This document shows, one piece after another, positions 1 to 7,089 of a DNA stretch of 11,825 nt. Below the pieces are notes generated by a model. That model made no database searches. It was not told where the DNA came from and saw nothing but the letters and a program-made list of their open reading frames with translations. Numbering within the stretch: the stretch's first letter is position 1; each line of letters starts with the position of its first letter. This DNA comes from CAZFGN01 sp964518695 (GTDB taxonomy: Bacteria; Patescibacteriota; Minisyncoccia; UBA6257; Colwellbacteraceae): positions 1-11,825 of the forward strand of contig CAZFGN010000018.1 of the NCBI GenBank assembly GCA_964518695.1. Direction: 5' to 3'. A program made the position numbers and the translations under genes.

Positions 1-840
<840 letters not shown>

Positions 841-851
841 ATTTTTTATCT

Positions 852-857
852 TTTATA
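852..857 (-). promoter_or_regulatory. Possible second tuf -10 element next to the start codon
   Basis: TATAAA lies 11 bases before the tuf ATG. Used as a -10 it would give a leader of only about 5 bases. No good -35 hexamer is found 16-18 bases upstream, and the region is very AT-rich, so chance occurrence is possible. It is listed because several genes in this window show the same spacing. Confidence 0.25.
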
Positions 858-924
858 TTGATTAATTATGATTTATGGTTCGACTCTTTTTATTTATTTC
901 TATTGGGTAAAAAGCAACTTCAAA

Positions 925-953
925 AGCTTAGTAAAATTGGGGCGAGGTGTCAA
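925..953 (-). promoter_or_regulatory. Candidate tuf promoter between fusA and tuf
   Basis: A perfect -35 TTGACA (948-953 on the minus strand) is followed after 17 bases by TAAGCT (925-930), which matches only three of six consensus -10 bases. Transcription would start near 918, giving tuf an AT-rich leader of about 78 bases. This suggests extra tuf transcription beyond read-through from fusA, as in other bacteria where EF-Tu is needed in excess over EF-G. Confidence 0.4.
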
Positions 954-976
954 CCCCCGGCTACCGACAGGCAAGT

Positions 977-3079
977 TTACTTTTTCCCTTCGGTAATCAA
1001 CTGCTCCAGATTCTTTGGAACTTGTTCGTAAGCGGAAAATTCCATAGTGAAAGAACCTCGACCCTGTGTCATCGACCTTAATTTGGTGGCGTAACCGAAC
1101 ATTTCGGACAAGGGCACCTTGGCATCAATAACTTTCACTGTCGCTCTATCGCCCATGGCTTCAATCCTCCCTCTCTTAGAAGATATGTCACCCGTAACGT
1201 CTCCCAAGAAATCTCCCGGAGCAAGTACCTGAATTTTCATTATAGGTTCAAGTATGATTGGTTTTGATCTCCTCACCCCTTCCTGAAGAGCCATAGAGGA
1301 TGCGATTTTAAAAGCTGCTTCTGAAGAATCTACGTCATGATACGAACCGTCATATAAAGTAACTTCTATGTCGACAAGTTGATAACCAGCTATCACTCCT
1401 TTGCTCATTGCTTCCTTTACACCCTTTTCCACGGCTGGAATAAATTCTTGAGGAATCGTACCGCCCTTGATCTCATTAACGAAAACTAGACCGCTGTTCC
1501 GTTCGCCTGGTTTAACTTTTAACCAAACATGACCATACTGACCACGTCCGCCAGACTGACGGATATATTTACCTTCAGCTTCGGCGCTTTCGGTAATTGT
1601 TTCTTTATAAGCAACTTGAGGTCTCCCTACATCAGCCTCTACTCCAAATTCACGTTTCATTCTCTCAACAAGAACTTCTAAGTGTAACTCTCCCATGCCG
1701 GAAATTATCGTTTCTCCAGTTTCTGAATCACCGCTAACTTTGAAGGTTGGATCCTCTTGCGAAAGCTTCCTTAAGGCGAGGCCCATTTTCTCCTGATCTG
1801 CTTTAGTTTTGGGGTTAATTTTTTGGCTGATAACAGGTTCTGGGAATTCAATTGATTCAAGCACTATAGGATGATCCGGATCGCACAAAGTGTCCCCTGT
1901 CGTTGTGTCTTTAAGTCCGACCAATGCTCCTATTTCACCAGCGTAAATGGCATCGATTTCTTCACGATGATTAGCATGCATTTTTAAAATTCTACCTACC
2001 CGCTCTTGAGCGTTTTTGCTCGCGTTCATAACGTAGCTTCCCCGCATAAGACTTCCCGCGTACACTCTAAAATACGTGAGACTTCCAACGTAAGCATCAG
2101 TGGCAATTTTAAAAGCTAGAGCAGTAAAGGGCTCGAGATCGTTAGGCTCTCGAATCTCTTCAATCCCGGTCTTTATACTAACACCCTTTACACCCTGCAA
2201 ATCCGCAGGTGAGGGCAGAAAATCAACTACCGCGTCAAGCATAAGCTGGACTCCCTTGTTTTTAAGAGCAGACCCGCAAAGCACAGGAATAAGATTTACC
2301 GCGATAGTAGCTTTGCGAAGGCTAGCTTTTAGTTCATCTTCAGAAATCTCTTTGCCTTCCAGATATTTATTGGTTAGTACACTATCTTCACCGGCAACGC
2401 GATCTATAAGTTCATGACGATATTTTTCGACGACAGGAACCATATCATCCGGTATGGGAATCGGCACTATGCTTTCCCCTTTTTCCCCGTCGAATTTGAA
2501 AGCTTTATTTCCAATCAAATCAACCACGCCAATAAATCCCGACTCGCTTCCTATGGGCAATTGAATAGGTAAAGCGTTGGGGCTAAGCCTTTCTTTTATG
2601 GAGGCTAGACTTTTGTCAAAGCTCGCCCCCATTCTATCAAGTTTATTGATAAAACAAATGCGCGGTACTTTGTATTCGTCGGCATAATGCCAATTCGTCT
2701 CTGATTGGGGTTCAACTCCCGCTACGCCATCGAAAACAACTACGGCACCATCCAAAACTCTCAATGATCTCTTAACCTCTACCGTGAAATCTATATGTCC
2801 AGGCGTATCTATAAGATTGATTCCATGCTCGTATTTCTTATCTCCAAGACGATAACTCGGCGTCCAAAAACAAGTAGTAGCCGCGGAAGTGATAGTAATT
2901 CCACGTTCTCTTTCTTGTTCCATCCAGTCCATCACAGCTTCGCCCTCATGAACCTCACCGATTTTATGGGAAATTCCTGTATAGAAAAGGATACGCTCGG
3001 AAACCGTTGTTTTACCAGCGTCAATGTGAGCAATAATACCTATGTCTCTGATTTTTTCGATTGGGTAAAGTCTGGCCAT
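977..3079 (-). CDS. fusA: Elongation factor G
   Basis: EF-G is the GTPase that drives tRNA-mRNA translocation and, with ribosome recycling factor, splits ribosomes. The 700-residue length is normal for the family. Visible motifs: P-loop AHIDAGKT (residues 17-24), switch I ERERGITI (56-63), DTPGH (91-95), NKLD (145-148) and CGSAL in the G5 position. Domain II follows, then domain III (GMGELHLEVLVERMKREFGVEADVG). Domain IV has the conserved SYHDVDSSEAAFK tip region, and domain V ends in GRGSFTMEFSAYEQVPKN. The start is 52 bases after the end of rpsG and fits the family N-terminus exactly. No Shine-Dalgarno sequence is visible. A TATATT hexamer ends 8 bases before the ATG. Nothing suggests a specialised EF-G paralogue, because the gene sits in the canonical rpsL-rpsG-fusA-tuf order. 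Confidence 0.99.
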   Translation of the reverse strand: MARLYPIEKIRDIGIIAHIDAGKTTVSERILFYTGISHKIGEVHEGEAVMDWMEQERERGITITSAATTCFWTPSYRLGDKKYEHGINLIDTPGHIDFTVEVKRSLRVLDGAVVVFDGVAGVEPQSETNWHYADEYKVPRICFINKLDRMGASFDKSLASIKERLSPNALPIQLPIGSESGFIGVVDLIGNKAFKFDGEKGESIVPIPIPDDMVPVVEKYRHELIDRVAGEDSVLTNKYLEGKEISEDELKASLRKATIAVNLIPVLCGSALKNKGVQLMLDAVVDFLPSPADLQGVKGVSIKTGIEEIREPNDLEPFTALAFKIATDAYVGSLTYFRVYAGSLMRGSYVMNASKNAQERVGRILKMHANHREEIDAIYAGEIGALVGLKDTTTGDTLCDPDHPIVLESIEFPEPVISQKINPKTKADQEKMGLALRKLSQEDPTFKVSGDSETGETIISGMGELHLEVLVERMKREFGVEADVGRPQVAYKETITESAEAEGKYIRQSGGRGQYGHVWLKVKPGERNSGLVFVNEIKGGTIPQEFIPAVEKGVKEAMSKGVIAGYQLVDIEVTLYDGSYHDVDSSEAAFKIASSMALQEGVRRSKPIILEPIMKIQVLAPGDFLGDVTGDISSKRGRIEAMGDRATVKVIDAKVPLSEMFGYATKLRSMTQGRGSFTMEFSAYEQVPKNLEQLITEGKK

Positions 3080-3087
3080 AACAATAA

Positions 3088-3093
3088 AATATA
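3088..3093 (-). promoter_or_regulatory. Possible -10 element just upstream of fusA
   Basis: TATATT (five of six consensus bases) lies 8 bases before the fusA ATG. If active it would give a leaderless or nearly leaderless fusA transcript inside the str operon. No convincing -35 is seen, so support is weak and rests on the shared spacing pattern with rpsL and aspS. Confidence 0.25.
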
Positions 3094-3131
3094 CCGCTAT
3101 TACAATGGGGTGAATCTCTAACTCTTAAAAA

Positions 3132-3605
3132 TTAGCGACGGCGGGCGAAATGGGCAAAAGCACGATTGGCTTCAGCCATTCTGTGCACATTTTGTTTTTT
3201 CTTAATGGCCGCGCCATCGTTGTTATACGCGGAAAGCAGCTCTTCAGCGAGACTATCAGCCATTGGTTTGCCTTTCCTGGATCTCGCGGCTCCAATGATC
3301 CAACGGGTTGCTAATATGAATTTTCTCTCCGGTCTTACCTCTTCTGGAATCTGATAGTTCGCTCCTCCTACACGCCTAGAGATTACTTCAACAGTAGGAG
3401 CAACATTTTCTAAAGCTTTTTCAAAAACTACCAAAGGCTCTGCTTTAGCTTTATCACCAACCAACCTCATGGCTTCATATATAACCTGTTGGGCAACTGA
3501 TTTTTTGCCGCCCTTCATTAAATAATTAGTAAAACGAGCAACGGCAATGTTGTCGTATTGCGCATCGGCGGTAAACTCTCTTCTGTAATTTCTTTTTCTT
3601 CTCAT
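3132..3605 (-). CDS. rpsG: 30S ribosomal protein uS7
   Basis: S7 nucleates assembly of the 30S head by binding the 3' domain of 16S rRNA, and it contacts the E-site tRNA. The 157-residue length matches the bacterial family (about 156). The sequence shows the classic MRRKR basic start, the FTNYLMKGGKK segment, the RRVGGANYQIPEEVRPER beta-hairpin region and the C-terminal NRAFAHFARRR. It lies 23 bases after rpsL and 52 bases before fusA, so it is co-transcribed with both. AGGA at 3615-3618, nine bases before the ATG, is one of the few credible Shine-Dalgarno sequences in the window. This fits a gene internal to an operon that cannot use leaderless initiation. Confidence 0.99.
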   Translation of the reverse strand: MRRKRNYRREFTADAQYDNIAVARFTNYLMKGGKKSVAQQVIYEAMRLVGDKAKAEPLVVFEKALENVAPTVEVISRRVGGANYQIPEEVRPERKFILATRWIIGAARSRKGKPMADSLAEELLSAYNNDGAAIKKKQNVHRMAEANRAFAHFARRR

Positions 3606-3628
3606 CCTTATTTTTCCTAATTTATTGA

Positions 3629-4048
3629 TTACTTAGCAACTTTTTCTCTTTTGGCACCATACTTGCTTCTTTGTTGTTTGCGACCCTTCACGCCGGTCGT
3701 ATCTAGAATACCTCGAACTATATGATAACGCACTCCAGGCAGATCTTTAACGCGACCGCCACGAAGCATCACTACGGAGTGTTCTTGAAGAGTATGACCT
3801 TCTCCCGGAATGTAAGCAGTTACTTCTTCTCCGTTAGTAAGTCTCACTCTCGCAACCTTACGCAAGGCCGAGTTAGGTTTCTTGGGAGTAGTGGTAAAAA
3901 CTTTAAGACATACGCCGCGTTTAAAAGGCGAAGCTGATTCCACCGGTCTATTTTGGATAACATTAAAGTAAATCCCCAAGGCCGGGGTTTTATCTTTACT
4001 AACAGTCTTCTTTCTGCCCTTCTTTAAAAGCTGATGAATTGTCGGCAT
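3629..4048 (-). CDS. rpsL: 30S ribosomal protein uS12
   Basis: S12 sits at the decoding centre and controls accuracy. The protein has 139 residues against about 124 in E. coli. The core is canonical: TTTPKKPNSALRK at 52-64 and GGRVKDLPGVRYH at 97-109. The lysines whose mutation gives streptomycin resistance are present (equivalents of E. coli K42/K43 and K87/K88), so no such resistance is predicted from S12. Asp102 is the usual RimO methylthiolation site. The extra length comes mainly from about 13 residues between PAL (22-24) and KRGVC (43-47), where E. coli has a short EACPQ. It is the first gene of the str operon. The ATG has no Shine-Dalgarno sequence and lies 9 bases from a -10 element. 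Confidence 0.99.
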   Translation of the reverse strand: MPTIHQLLKKGRKKTVSKDKTPALGIYFNVIQNRPVESASPFKRGVCLKVFTTTPKKPNSALRKVARVRLTNGEEVTAYIPGEGHTLQEHSVVMLRGGRVKDLPGVRYHIVRGILDTTGVKGRKQQRSKYGAKREKVAK

Positions 4049-4057
4049 ACGGCGCTA

Positions 4058-4087
4058 ATATTAACAAGCAGTTGTTCCTCTTGTCAA
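4058..4087 (-). promoter_or_regulatory. str operon promoter, predicted leaderless start at rpsL
   Basis: A perfect -35 TTGACA (4082-4087, minus strand) is separated by 18 bases from TAATAT (4058-4063; four of six consensus bases). The -10 ends 9 bases before the rpsL ATG, so transcription starting 6-7 bases downstream would leave only about 2-4 untranslated bases. The absence of any Shine-Dalgarno sequence upstream of rpsL agrees with this. The promoter occupies the 66-base gap after the upstream protease gene, which is read on the same strand. Confidence 0.6.
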
Positions 4088-4114
4088 TTTTCCTACTATA
4101 CTTCAGATCTGTAT

Positions 4115-4768
4115 CTATCTACCGAAAACACCGAAGAATAATTCAAGACCGGGGACTCCGACGAAAAGTCGGAAAAGAATTATGGCTGGTAGCTGAATAA
4201 GGTTCCCGAAAAAGTAGATAAAAATAATCATCAAAAACATACCTTGCGAACCTAAGTTCTCTATAATAGAAGAGTATTTCACGGGAAAAATAACTGTAAG
4301 AATTTTAGAACCATCAAGTGGCGGCAAAGGTATTAAGTTAAAAACGGCTAGCAGACAATTTAAAAAGATTATAAAACTGGAGAAGGCTAAAGTGATGGGG
4401 TTCACTACTCCGACGCCGAACCTCACAGCCAAGCCAAAAACTAAGGCGATAACTAAATTAGAGAAAGGACCGGCTAAAGCTACTTTAAGCGGGCCGTATC
4501 TGTAATCTTTATAGAGAGCATTGGGATTGTAAGGCACGGGCTTGGCCCAACCGATAATCGGCAAATGGAAAAATGCGAGAAGCGCTGGCACGAGAATAGA
4601 ACCAAACGGATCTAAATGTTTCAAAGGATTTAAGGTAAGGCGACCAAGCCTTTTAGCTGTCTCATCGCCTAAATGCAAAGCCATGAGACCGTGTGACACC
4701 TCGTGAACCACAACCGAAAACAAGAGAACTACCAGTTGAAATGTTATAAGCAATATGTTATTGTCCAT
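4115..4768 (-). CDS. Site-2-type membrane metalloprotease (M50 family, rhomboid-unrelated)
   Basis: This is a 217-residue polytopic membrane protein of the M50B / site-2 protease-like family, which cuts peptide bonds within or near the membrane using zinc. The HEVSH motif at residues 22-26 supplies the two His ligands and the catalytic Glu, inside the first membrane segment. The third ligand is Asp152 in NLIPLPPLDG (144-153). Between them lie GWAKPVPYNP (73-82) and a second hydrophobic segment from about 94 to 120. A further hydrophobic segment follows the Asp motif. No PDZ domain is present, so it belongs to the short group rather than the RseP/RasP type. The substrate cannot be read from the sequence. 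It diverges from rpmB across 32 bases, and its predicted leader is only about 5 bases. A promoter for the next operon lies just beyond its stop. Confidence 0.9.
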   Translation of the reverse strand: MDNNILLITFQLVVLLFSVVVHEVSHGLMALHLGDETAKRLGRLTLNPLKHLDPFGSILVPALLAFFHLPIIGWAKPVPYNPNALYKDYRYGPLKVALAGPFSNLVIALVFGLAVRFGVGVVNPITLAFSSFIIFLNCLLAVFNLIPLPPLDGSKILTVIFPVKYSSIIENLGSQGMFLMIIFIYFFGNLIQLPAIILFRLFVGVPGLELFFGVFGR

Positions 4769-4777
4769 TTGTTTTAC

Positions 4778-4789
4778 ATCTTATAAGAT
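4778..4789. promoter_or_regulatory. Palindromic two-way -10 element between the M50 protease gene and rpmB
   Basis: The 12-base perfect palindrome ATCTTATAAGAT contains TATAAG on the plus strand (4782-4787) and TATAAG on the minus strand (4780-4785), each five of six consensus bases. The distance to the start codon is 13 bases for rpmB and 11 for the protease gene. Only weak -35 matches are seen: TTGTCC at 4761-4766 on the plus strand (17 bases from the alternative -10 TAAGAT at 4784-4789) and TTGTTT at 4804-4809 on the minus strand. Shared symmetrical -10 elements driving divergent transcription are a known class of bacterial promoter. Both transcripts would have leaders of roughly 5-7 bases. 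Confidence 0.5.
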
Positions 4790-4800
4790 AACTGGAAAAT

Positions 4801-4989
4801 ATGAAACAATGTGAAATTTGCGGCAAGGGATCGATAATGCGTAGACACAGACTAAAACTCCGTGGCAAATATAATCCTCAACCGAAAACAAGAAAATACC
4901 CTAATTTGCAATCATTTCATCTCACCGAGGGCAAGAAGGTTGTTGCCTGTGCCACGTGTATTAAAGGCGCTGGCCGGGCTGTAGTATAG
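4801..4989 (+). CDS. rpmB: 50S ribosomal protein bL28, zinc-ribbon form
   Basis: bL28 binds 23S rRNA near the E site of the large subunit. This copy has 62 residues, close to the shorter bacterial forms. It carries two Cys pairs, C4-x2-C7 and C50-x2-C53, which would bind a zinc ion. This is the 'C+' form that many bacteria swap for a Cys-less form under zinc shortage. The RKYPNLQSFHL segment (31-41) matches the family TKRxFxPNLQ signature. It is the only protein gene on the plus strand. The last four sense codons and the TAG stop lie inside the downstream tRNA-Pro gene (15-base overlap). The start follows an AT-rich stretch with at most a weak GGA, and a predicted leader of about 6 bases. Confidence 0.9.
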   Translation: MKQCEICGKGSIMRRHRLKLRGKYNPQPKTRKYPNLQSFHLTEGKKVVACATCIKGAGRAVV

Positions 4990-5045
4990 CGGCAGTACGC
5001 ACCCTTGGGGTGGGTGTAGACCGGGTTCGACTCCCGGCAGCCCGA
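4975..5045 (+). tRNA. tRNA-Pro (anticodon GGG)
   Basis: A full cloverleaf can be drawn by eye. The acceptor stem CGGGCTG (4975-4981) pairs perfectly with CAGCCCG (5038-5044), and the discriminator is A5045. The D-stem GTAT/GTAC (4984-4987, 4995-4998) closes a loop containing GG. The anticodon stem CACCC/GGGTG (5000-5004, 5012-5016) holds loop TTGGGGT with anticodon GGG at 5007-5009, G37 after it and T33 before it. The variable loop is 4 bases. The T-stem CCGGG/CCCGG (5021-5025, 5033-5037) holds loop TTCGACT. The first pair C1-G72 and discriminator A73 are the normal bacterial proline identity features. CCA is not encoded, so it must be added by nucleotidyltransferase. The 5' end overlaps rpmB, and the 3' end is 21 bases from the convergent permease gene. 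Confidence 0.93.
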
Positions 5046-5066
5046 CAAGTATAGAGCGAATACCAA

Positions 5067-5834
5067 TTATCTTCTTTTTATAAAAATTGAGGCGAAGAAA
5101 GTTATTCCTAGCATGATCACAAACGCCGGTGCGGGGTCAACTTTATAAAAATAGGAGATTGTAATTGACAATAGCGCTCCTATTACTCCAATACCGGCTG
5201 ATAGAAAAAGGTATTCTTTCATACTACGAGCAATTGTTCGTGAGATAGCGGCAGGTATGATAATAAGTGGTCCCATTAAGAGAGCGCCGGCAAATTTAAT
5301 GCCCACAGCGACGACAAGCGCAAATATTAGGAGAAATAAAAACTCGAAGAGATGCGGTTTGAAACCGATGGAAGAAGAAAGATCCGGAGAAATCATTGTT
5401 AAAATGAATTTTCTGTAAAAATAAACAAGAAGTGTCAAGCACAACAAAGATAGAGTTAGGGCGAGCCACATATCAAAACTTCTTATTTCCATAATATTCC
5501 CGAAAAAAACTTTTTCAATCTCTTCTGTGGGAATAAATATTGCTCCAATAGCTAATGCTAGAGAGAAAAATATTCCAACTAGAGTGTCAACTGGAAGTCT
5601 TGTTTTGTGTTCTATAAACCAGATCATAGAAGCACCTAGAACAAGAAATAAAAGCGCGCCTAGGAACGGATTGAAGTTAAACAGAATCCCTAAAGCGATA
5701 CCGGGAAGCGCCACATGTGACAGGGCATCGCCCACTAAGGCCATTCTCCTTAATAGGGCAAACGACCCTAGAAGACCGCTTGAAGCGGCGATAAAGGCGC
5801 TTACAATTGAAATTGCTATGATAGAGTTTTCCAT
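5067..5834 (-). CDS. Metal ABC importer, membrane permease (ZnuB/MntB-type)
   Basis: This 255-residue protein is almost entirely hydrophobic, with roughly seven or eight membrane segments. It fits the ABC-3 family of permeases for zinc, manganese and iron. Family signatures visible: SGLLGSFALLRRMALVGDALSHVALPGIALG (about residues 19-49) and the later KFAGALLMGPLIIIPAAISRTIARSM segment, which includes the coupling region that contacts the ATPase. Its ATG follows the ATPase stop with no gap (TAAATG), so translation is probably coupled. Metal preference (Zn versus Mn or Fe) cannot be decided from the permease alone. No substrate-binding lipoprotein gene is present in the window, although this type of importer normally needs one. 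The gene ends facing tRNA-Pro. Confidence 0.9.
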   Translation of the reverse strand: MENSIIAISIVSAFIAASSGLLGSFALLRRMALVGDALSHVALPGIALGILFNFNPFLGALLFLVLGASMIWFIEHKTRLPVDTLVGIFFSLALAIGAIFIPTEEIEKVFFGNIMEIRSFDMWLALTLSLLCLTLLVYFYRKFILTMISPDLSSSIGFKPHLFEFLFLLIFALVVAVGIKFAGALLMGPLIIIPAAISRTIARSMKEYLFLSAGIGVIGALLSITISYFYKVDPAPAFVIMLGITFFASIFIKRR

Positions 5835-6524
5835 TTAGTGGGTGTGGGTATAAAGCTTGGCTTTACCATATAACTTTTCCAGCTCGACTGGAGTCACGTC
5901 CTTAGGTATTCCAAAACAAATCTGCGCTTTATTAAGGCATAATGCTTTATTGGCGTACCTATGCATAACCGTAAGATCGTGAGATATAAGCAATAGAGTA
6001 AATTTTTCTTCTTTATATAAATCGTGCAAGAGTTCATAGATGGTTTCTTGTCCGGCTATATCAACGCTCGCAGTCGGTTCATCGAAAAGAAGCAGGTTAG
6101 GTTTATCGATAAGCGCCCAGGCAACCAAAACTCTTTGCAACTCTCCGGAAGATAGTTCGCTAAATCTTTTTTCCAAGAATCCTTCCCGCATATGAACACG
6201 TTTCAATACTTCTAGAGGTTCGTAGACAATACGCGTTTTTACTATTTGCTTTTTCAGCAGGAGGAATTCTTCGACCGTGATCGGTAAATCTCTTTCGATA
6301 TCCAATTTCTGTGGCACATAGCCGATTCTCGCGTTACCAGTTACTTCTATTTTACCCTTGTAAGGCAGAATACCCAAGATGGCTTTGAAAAGAGTGGTTT
6401 TCCCTGAACCATTCGGACCGATTATAGCTAAAACATCTCCTTCTTCTAACGAAAAGGAAATGTCGTCGAGCACAACTTCGTTGCCGTAAACAACGCTTAA
6501 ATTTTTAATATTGAGGATGGGCAT
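5835..6524 (-). CDS. Metal ABC importer, ATP-binding protein (ZnuC/MntB-type)
   Basis: This 229-residue ABC ATPase powers the adjacent permease. All the hallmarks are intact: Walker A GPNGSGKTT (residues 36-44), Q-loop Gln72 in YVPQK, signature LSSGE (124-128), Walker B LLLFDE (144-149) and H-loop His182 in LLISHD. The protein ends in HTHTH. His-rich tails are known in zinc-type ATPases, and this hints at zinc, but weakly. Its ATG overlaps the stop of the upstream HD gene by one base (TAATG) and its own stop abuts the permease ATG, so the three genes form one translationally coupled unit. Confidence 0.93.
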   Translation of the reverse strand: MPILNIKNLSVVYGNEVVLDDISFSLEEGDVLAIIGPNGSGKTTLFKAILGILPYKGKIEVTGNARIGYVPQKLDIERDLPITVEEFLLLKKQIVKTRIVYEPLEVLKRVHMREGFLEKRFSELSSGELQRVLVAWALIDKPNLLLFDEPTASVDIAGQETIYELLHDLYKEEKFTLLLISHDLTVMHRYANKALCLNKAQICFGIPKDVTPVELEKLYGKAKLYTHTH

Positions 6525-7078
6525 TATCCTAAAATATCTTTTTTAATTTTCTGCCACCAGGGATGTTCAAGGTTTTTTAATTTTTCGAGTTCTTTGTCGT
6601 AAATTGGTTTGAAGTAATCATTACCTGCTTTCGTTTCCTCGTAACATTTGGATATCAAAGAAAGTTTATCTGCTAATTTCACTACTTGGGCCTCCCTAGA
6701 ACTCTGCTCGGCGTCTTCCGTCCAAAGTTTTATAAATTCCGAAGATAAGTCTTTCGGCAAATCTTCAAACATAAGAGGAATAGTGTTTCGATTAACTTTA
6801 CGGATAGCTTCGGCAATCTCCTCATTATAGTGTTTAAACGGAGTGAGGATGTCACCGCTAAAAGCCTCTTCCATATCATGGATAAGAGCGATTTTCAAAA
6901 CTTTAATTTCATCAATGTCTTCCGCACATTCTTTCAAGAAGTAGAGCAAAATGCTCGTGAAGTAAGCTACATAAAAAGAATGTTCGGCAACCGATTCCGG
7001 GAATTGTTGGGGTTTCCCGTTAAATCTCACAACATGAGCAAGGGATCTATCTAAGAAATGTTCGAATACCTTTGACAT
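6524..7078 (-). CDS. HD-domain phosphohydrolase, YfbR-like 5'-nucleotidase
   Basis: This 184-residue HD-superfamily protein is similar in layout to E. coli YfbR, which dephosphorylates deoxynucleoside 5'-monophosphates using a divalent metal. The metal and active-site pattern is present in nearly the same positions: Arg18, His33 (AEHS), His67-Asp68 (LIHDMEE), Glu71, Asp76 (SGD) and Asp137 (VKLADKLS). E. coli YfbR uses R18, H33, H68, D69, E72, D77 and D137. The substrate is inferred from family, so other small nucleotides are possible. It is the first gene of an operon with a metal importer, which fits a metal-dependent enzyme but proves no link. The ATG is 12 bases after a large structured leader and has no standard Shine-Dalgarno sequence. 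Confidence 0.85.
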   Translation of the reverse strand: MSKVFEHFLDRSLAHVVRFNGKPQQFPESVAEHSFYVAYFTSILLYFLKECAEDIDEIKVLKIALIHDMEEAFSGDILTPFKHYNEEIAEAIRKVNRNTIPLMFEDLPKDLSSEFIKLWTEDAEQSSREAQVVKLADKLSLISKCYEETKAGNDYFKPIYDKELEKLKNLEHPWWQKIKKDILG

Positions 7079-7089
7079 ATCAATTCAAA

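Noticed and set aside
955..973. GC-rich stretch just after fusA (GGCTACCGACAGGC) as a dispersed repeat or terminator
   Set aside because: Only one copy is in the window, the inverted symmetry is incomplete and no U-run follows. A neighbouring GGGG/CCCC pairing is too weak to call a terminator.
5046..5085. Intrinsic terminator for the rpmB/tRNA-Pro transcript
   Set aside because: A T-rich stretch follows the tRNA inside the end of the convergent permease gene, but there is no GC-rich hairpin directly before it.
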